DNA of 7,838 nucleotides from Euryarchaeota archaeon UBA346 (GTDB taxonomy: Archaea > Thermoplasmatota > E2 > DHVEG-1): NCBI GenBank assembly GCA_002496355.1, contig DAJP01000113.1, forward strand, positions 4,104 through 11,941, written 5' to 3'. This document shows positions 5,999 to 7,838 of this stretch, in pieces. The position numbers and the translations under genes are program-made. How positions within the stretch are numbered: position 1 is the stretch's first letter; every line of letters starts with the position of its first letter. The notes beneath the pieces are model-generated. The model was not told where the DNA came from, did no database searches, and saw only the letters and a program-made list of their open reading frames with translations.

Positions 5999-6796
5999 CT
6001 AACCTTCTATTGCTAGAGTATGACCAATATAATACGTTTCAGTTGGAAGGATTACTCTTAGACCTTTAAAGCCATACATATTATAGCTTATTATTTCTGA
6101 ATGTTTGTATCCCTTCAAACCAATACTCCATAGTTCATTATTAGCTCCCCATAGCGATGTCCAAAATTTCAACGGACTAGTTCTTAGAATCCCAATTAAT
6201 TTAGTGGATATATTTGTTAAACCATCAAGCACTGAAAGAAGAAATGTCATCTCTGGAAATACAAGAGCTATTACAATCCATAAGTAGATAGGAGACGCAA
6301 GTAGGTAATGTAACGGACCCCATTCCACTATGTCTTCTGGCGTAGTTCGCACTATTACATAACAAAAAATATTGTAAAAACCATAACCTGCTACAGACAA
6401 CTTAGAGAAGGTATTGAATTTTTCTAAATTGTTATATGCCTGATTTACCAATCTAAGAAAACGTAATTCATTCTCAGCAATCATCCCCTTTGGTAATAAT
6501 CCATACTTATCCAACTCCACCACAGCTTCCTTGAATATACGGACTGCTTCCTCCCTTGTTGATGTCTGATTCAACCTGGCTCTGAACTCTACCAGATACT
6601 GTTCCAGGTTCTGGTATTGTTCTCTGGTGAGTTTCACTGTTGTATTCCCATATCCCTGGATGCCGCAAGCCTGTGTAGTGACTTCCACGAAGTCATCATC
6701 AATGGATGCTTTCACAGTGTTGAAGCTGATGCCTTGTGCGACTGCGACACCGAGGAAAAGAATGACAATTGTTGTTGCGATGAATTGATGTTTCAT
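5999..6796 (-). CDS. Exported membrane protein of unknown function, mosaic composition
   Basis: I do not recognise this 265-residue protein as a named family. Residues 1-21 form a secretory leader or N-terminal anchor (hydrophobic core about 7-19). Residues 30-105 are a predicted extracytoplasmic helical region rich in Glu, Gln and Arg (TREQYQNLEQYLVEFRARL at 57-75, TREEAVRIFKEAVVELDKYG at 80-99) that ends in LLPKGM. Two further hydrophobic stretches follow (about 137-149 and 164-190), then an aromatic C-terminal tail. A single pair of Cys (C44, C145) is present. The first ~105 codons are about 47% GC by hand count and the remainder about 30%, so the two halves may have different histories. 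ATG 6796 lies 3 bases after the upstream stop, and its Shine-Dalgarno GGAGG (6805-6809) sits inside the end of that gene, so the two are co-translated. Confidence 0.75.
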   Translation of the reverse strand: MKHQFIATTIVILFLGVAVAQGISFNTVKASIDDDFVEVTTQACGIQGYGNTTVKLTREQYQNLEQYLVEFRARLNQTSTREEAVRIFKEAVVELDKYGLLPKGMIAENELRFLRLVNQAYNNLEKFNTFSKLSVAGYGFYNIFCYVIVRTTPEDIVEWGPLHYLLASPIYLWIVIALVFPEMTFLLSVLDGLTNISTKLIGILRTSPLKFWTSLWGANNELWSIGLKGYKHSEIISYNMYGFKGLRVILPTETYYIGHTLAIEG

Positions 6797-6799
6797 TAA

Positions 6800-7321
6800 T
6801 CAATCCTCCATTAATACGCTCGTAGATATTCTATTATTCATGATAAGATGAAAATTCCTATACGCCATCTGATTGGGAAATACAATATTACCAAGAAAGA
6901 AAATAATACGATATATGAGGGTATCTTCCCAAGTCCAAGGAACAAAATCTTTCAATTCATAATAAATAATATATCGATATTGTGCGTATATCAGAAGAGG
7001 TAGTAGAAGTATCATACAAAATCCTCTCATCAATTCTGATATAAATTTACCTTCCATGATTAAATTGATAGCATAATTAATAGTTTTTAAAATATTACTT
7101 AAAATTTCAAGTATTCTAATGAATAGCCATAACCATGGACCATCTTTCTTATACGCATGAACCATTGTAATAAGATAATTCATAGAAACTCTATTCGAAC
7201 CAACAACATCAACAATCTTATTACGTGCTCCTTCTTTTGCTACCACTACATTAATACTTGGTGTAATGGAAACACCAACGAACAGTAGAATGATTCCAAC
7301 CGCCAAACATTTCCTTTTCAT
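6800..7321 (-). CDS. Exported or membrane protein of unknown function
   Basis: This 173-residue protein is not one I recognise. It starts with a classical secretory leader (MKRKC, then hydrophobic residues 6-19, possible cleavage after VVA at 26-28). Hydrophobic stretches at about 62-88, 100-121 and 135-149 suggest two or three membrane helices, rich in Ile, Leu, Trp and Tyr. No catalytic or metal-binding motif is visible. The DNA is very AT-rich (about 24% GC in 7021-7140), unlike the conserved genes left of it. It lies 28 bases after the preceding cluster gene and 3 bases before the next, so it is the middle gene of an apparent operon. Its own Shine-Dalgarno signal (GGAAGA, about 9 bases before ATG 7321) is weak. 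The leader resembles those of a recurrent secreted set in Thermoplasmata-like genomes, but that comparison is from memory. Confidence 0.7.
   Translation of the reverse strand: MKRKCLAVGIILLFVGVSITPSINVVVAKEGARNKIVDVVGSNRVSMNYLITMVHAYKKDGPWLWLFIRILEILSNILKTINYAINLIMEGKFISELMRGFCMILLLPLLIYAQYRYIIYYELKDFVPWTWEDTLIYRIIFFLGNIVFPNQMAYRNFHLIMNNRISTSVLMED
6805..6809 (-). promoter_or_regulatory. Shine-Dalgarno site inside the preceding gene
   Basis: GGAGG on the minus strand lies in the last codons of the gene ending at 6800, eight bases before ATG 6796. This supports translational coupling of the last two accessory genes. Confidence 0.6.
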
Positions 7322-7349
7322 TTGATTTTTCTTCCAAAGTTTAAGGATA

Positions 7350-7838
7350 TTATGGAGCCCACCAACAGTTAAATTTAGACCCTATTAAATACGGACCTGC
7401 AGCTACGAATCCTGCAACTCCTAATAAGACCCATCCAAGTAAAAACAAAAAAGTGTCAAAATCAGTATAATGATAAAAATGATTAAACATTATTACTAAT
7501 CCAGTTAAAGCTATTGAAGTTGCAATTAACAATAATGGTAAAAATATAAAAAATAGTATTGTACAAAGAACTGGAAAACTCCAATTTATCTCATTCCCGT
7601 TTTCACAATCACAGTCAGAATCCTGTAACTGAGTTATTTCTAAATTGATTGTAGTATCCTTTTCAATGACAGCAGATATTTTTTGTTGTATCTCCTGATT
7701 ACTGAATTGATACATCCCAATCAATGAATGAATCCTTGACTTACTGACAACCTTTGACAGAATCAAACCAAGGAAATACATATGTCTGATTTGGGTCTTT
7801 GTTATAACAGGAAACTCTGATGTTGGGAATATCCCTCT
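7350..7838 (-). CDS. Membrane protein of unknown function, N-terminus beyond window
   Basis: The frame stays open from the stop at 7350 to the right edge, giving 162 codons. An internal ATG at 7781 would give 143 residues, but no Shine-Dalgarno site precedes it, and the 19 residues upstream (including IFPTSEFPVITKTQIRH) read like real protein leading smoothly into MYFLGLIL. I therefore treat the gene as truncated by the window. Numbering from Met7781, a polar region with an acidic CDCE motif (57-60) precedes a long hydrophobic stretch at about 68-99 and another at about 111-134, and the chain ends FNCWWAP. That suggests a domain anchored by a C-terminal pair of helices. Base composition falls to 17% GC in 7441-7500. 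I recognise no family. It is the first visible gene of the three-gene accessory cluster. Confidence 0.65.
   Translation of the reverse strand, partial: RGIFPTSEFPVITKTQIRHMYFLGLILSKVVSKSRIHSLIGMYQFSNQEIQQKISAVIEKDTTINLEITQLQDSDCDCENGNEINWSFPVLCTILFFIFLPLLLIATSIALTGLVIMFNHFYHYTDFDTFLFLLGWVLLGVAGFVAAGPYLIGSKFNCWWAP

Noticed and set aside
1..7838. tRNA, rRNA, CRISPR array, transposase or integrase
   Set aside because: No regularly spaced repeat and spacer pattern, no clover-leaf tRNA candidate in the short spacers and no transposase or integrase motif in any frame was seen.

Overview
The window looks archaeal. It carries an intact archaeal-type translation initiation factor aIF5B, a UPF0147 protein (a small family conserved in archaea), an archaeal 6-phospho-3-hexuloisomerase and an archaeal-branch endonuclease IV-like TIM-barrel protein. 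Most starts are preceded by strong GGAGG or GGTGATC Shine-Dalgarno sites, and T-rich promoter and terminator signals lie between genes. Gene content and the style of the secretory leaders suggest an uncultured Thermoplasmatota-like euryarchaeon. That placement is inference; no rRNA or other marker is present to fix it.

Every gene I accept is on the minus strand, so transcription runs from high to low coordinates. Region A (7838 to about 5999) is an AT-rich cluster of three closely spaced genes for exported or membrane proteins that I cannot assign to known families. The first runs off the right edge of the window. Region B (5998 to 5731) is a 268-base non-coding spacer with short repeats, a hairpin and a probable promoter. 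Region C (5730 to 2095) holds the conserved genes: UPF0147, then the TIM-barrel protein coupled by a 4-base overlap to 6-phospho-3-hexuloisomerase, then aIF5B. Region D (1988 to 1) is the first 662 codons of a membrane-bound ion-pumping pyrophosphatase, cut by the left edge.

Functionally, regions C and D are housekeeping: translation start (aIF5B), pentose supply through the ribulose-monophosphate route (HxlB), a metal-dependent TIM-barrel enzyme of uncertain substrate, and recovery of pyrophosphate energy as an ion gradient (HppA). Region A differs sharply in composition, about 17-40% GC by hand count against about 43-60% in sampled lines of the conserved genes, and looks like a lineage-specific accessory cluster. 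Its last gene is a mosaic: its first ~105 codons are about 47% GC and the rest about 30%.

The best candidate for something undescribed is this three-gene membrane cluster, especially the mosaic gene. The next most interesting points are the divergent pyrophosphatase and the TIM-barrel/HxlB pair.
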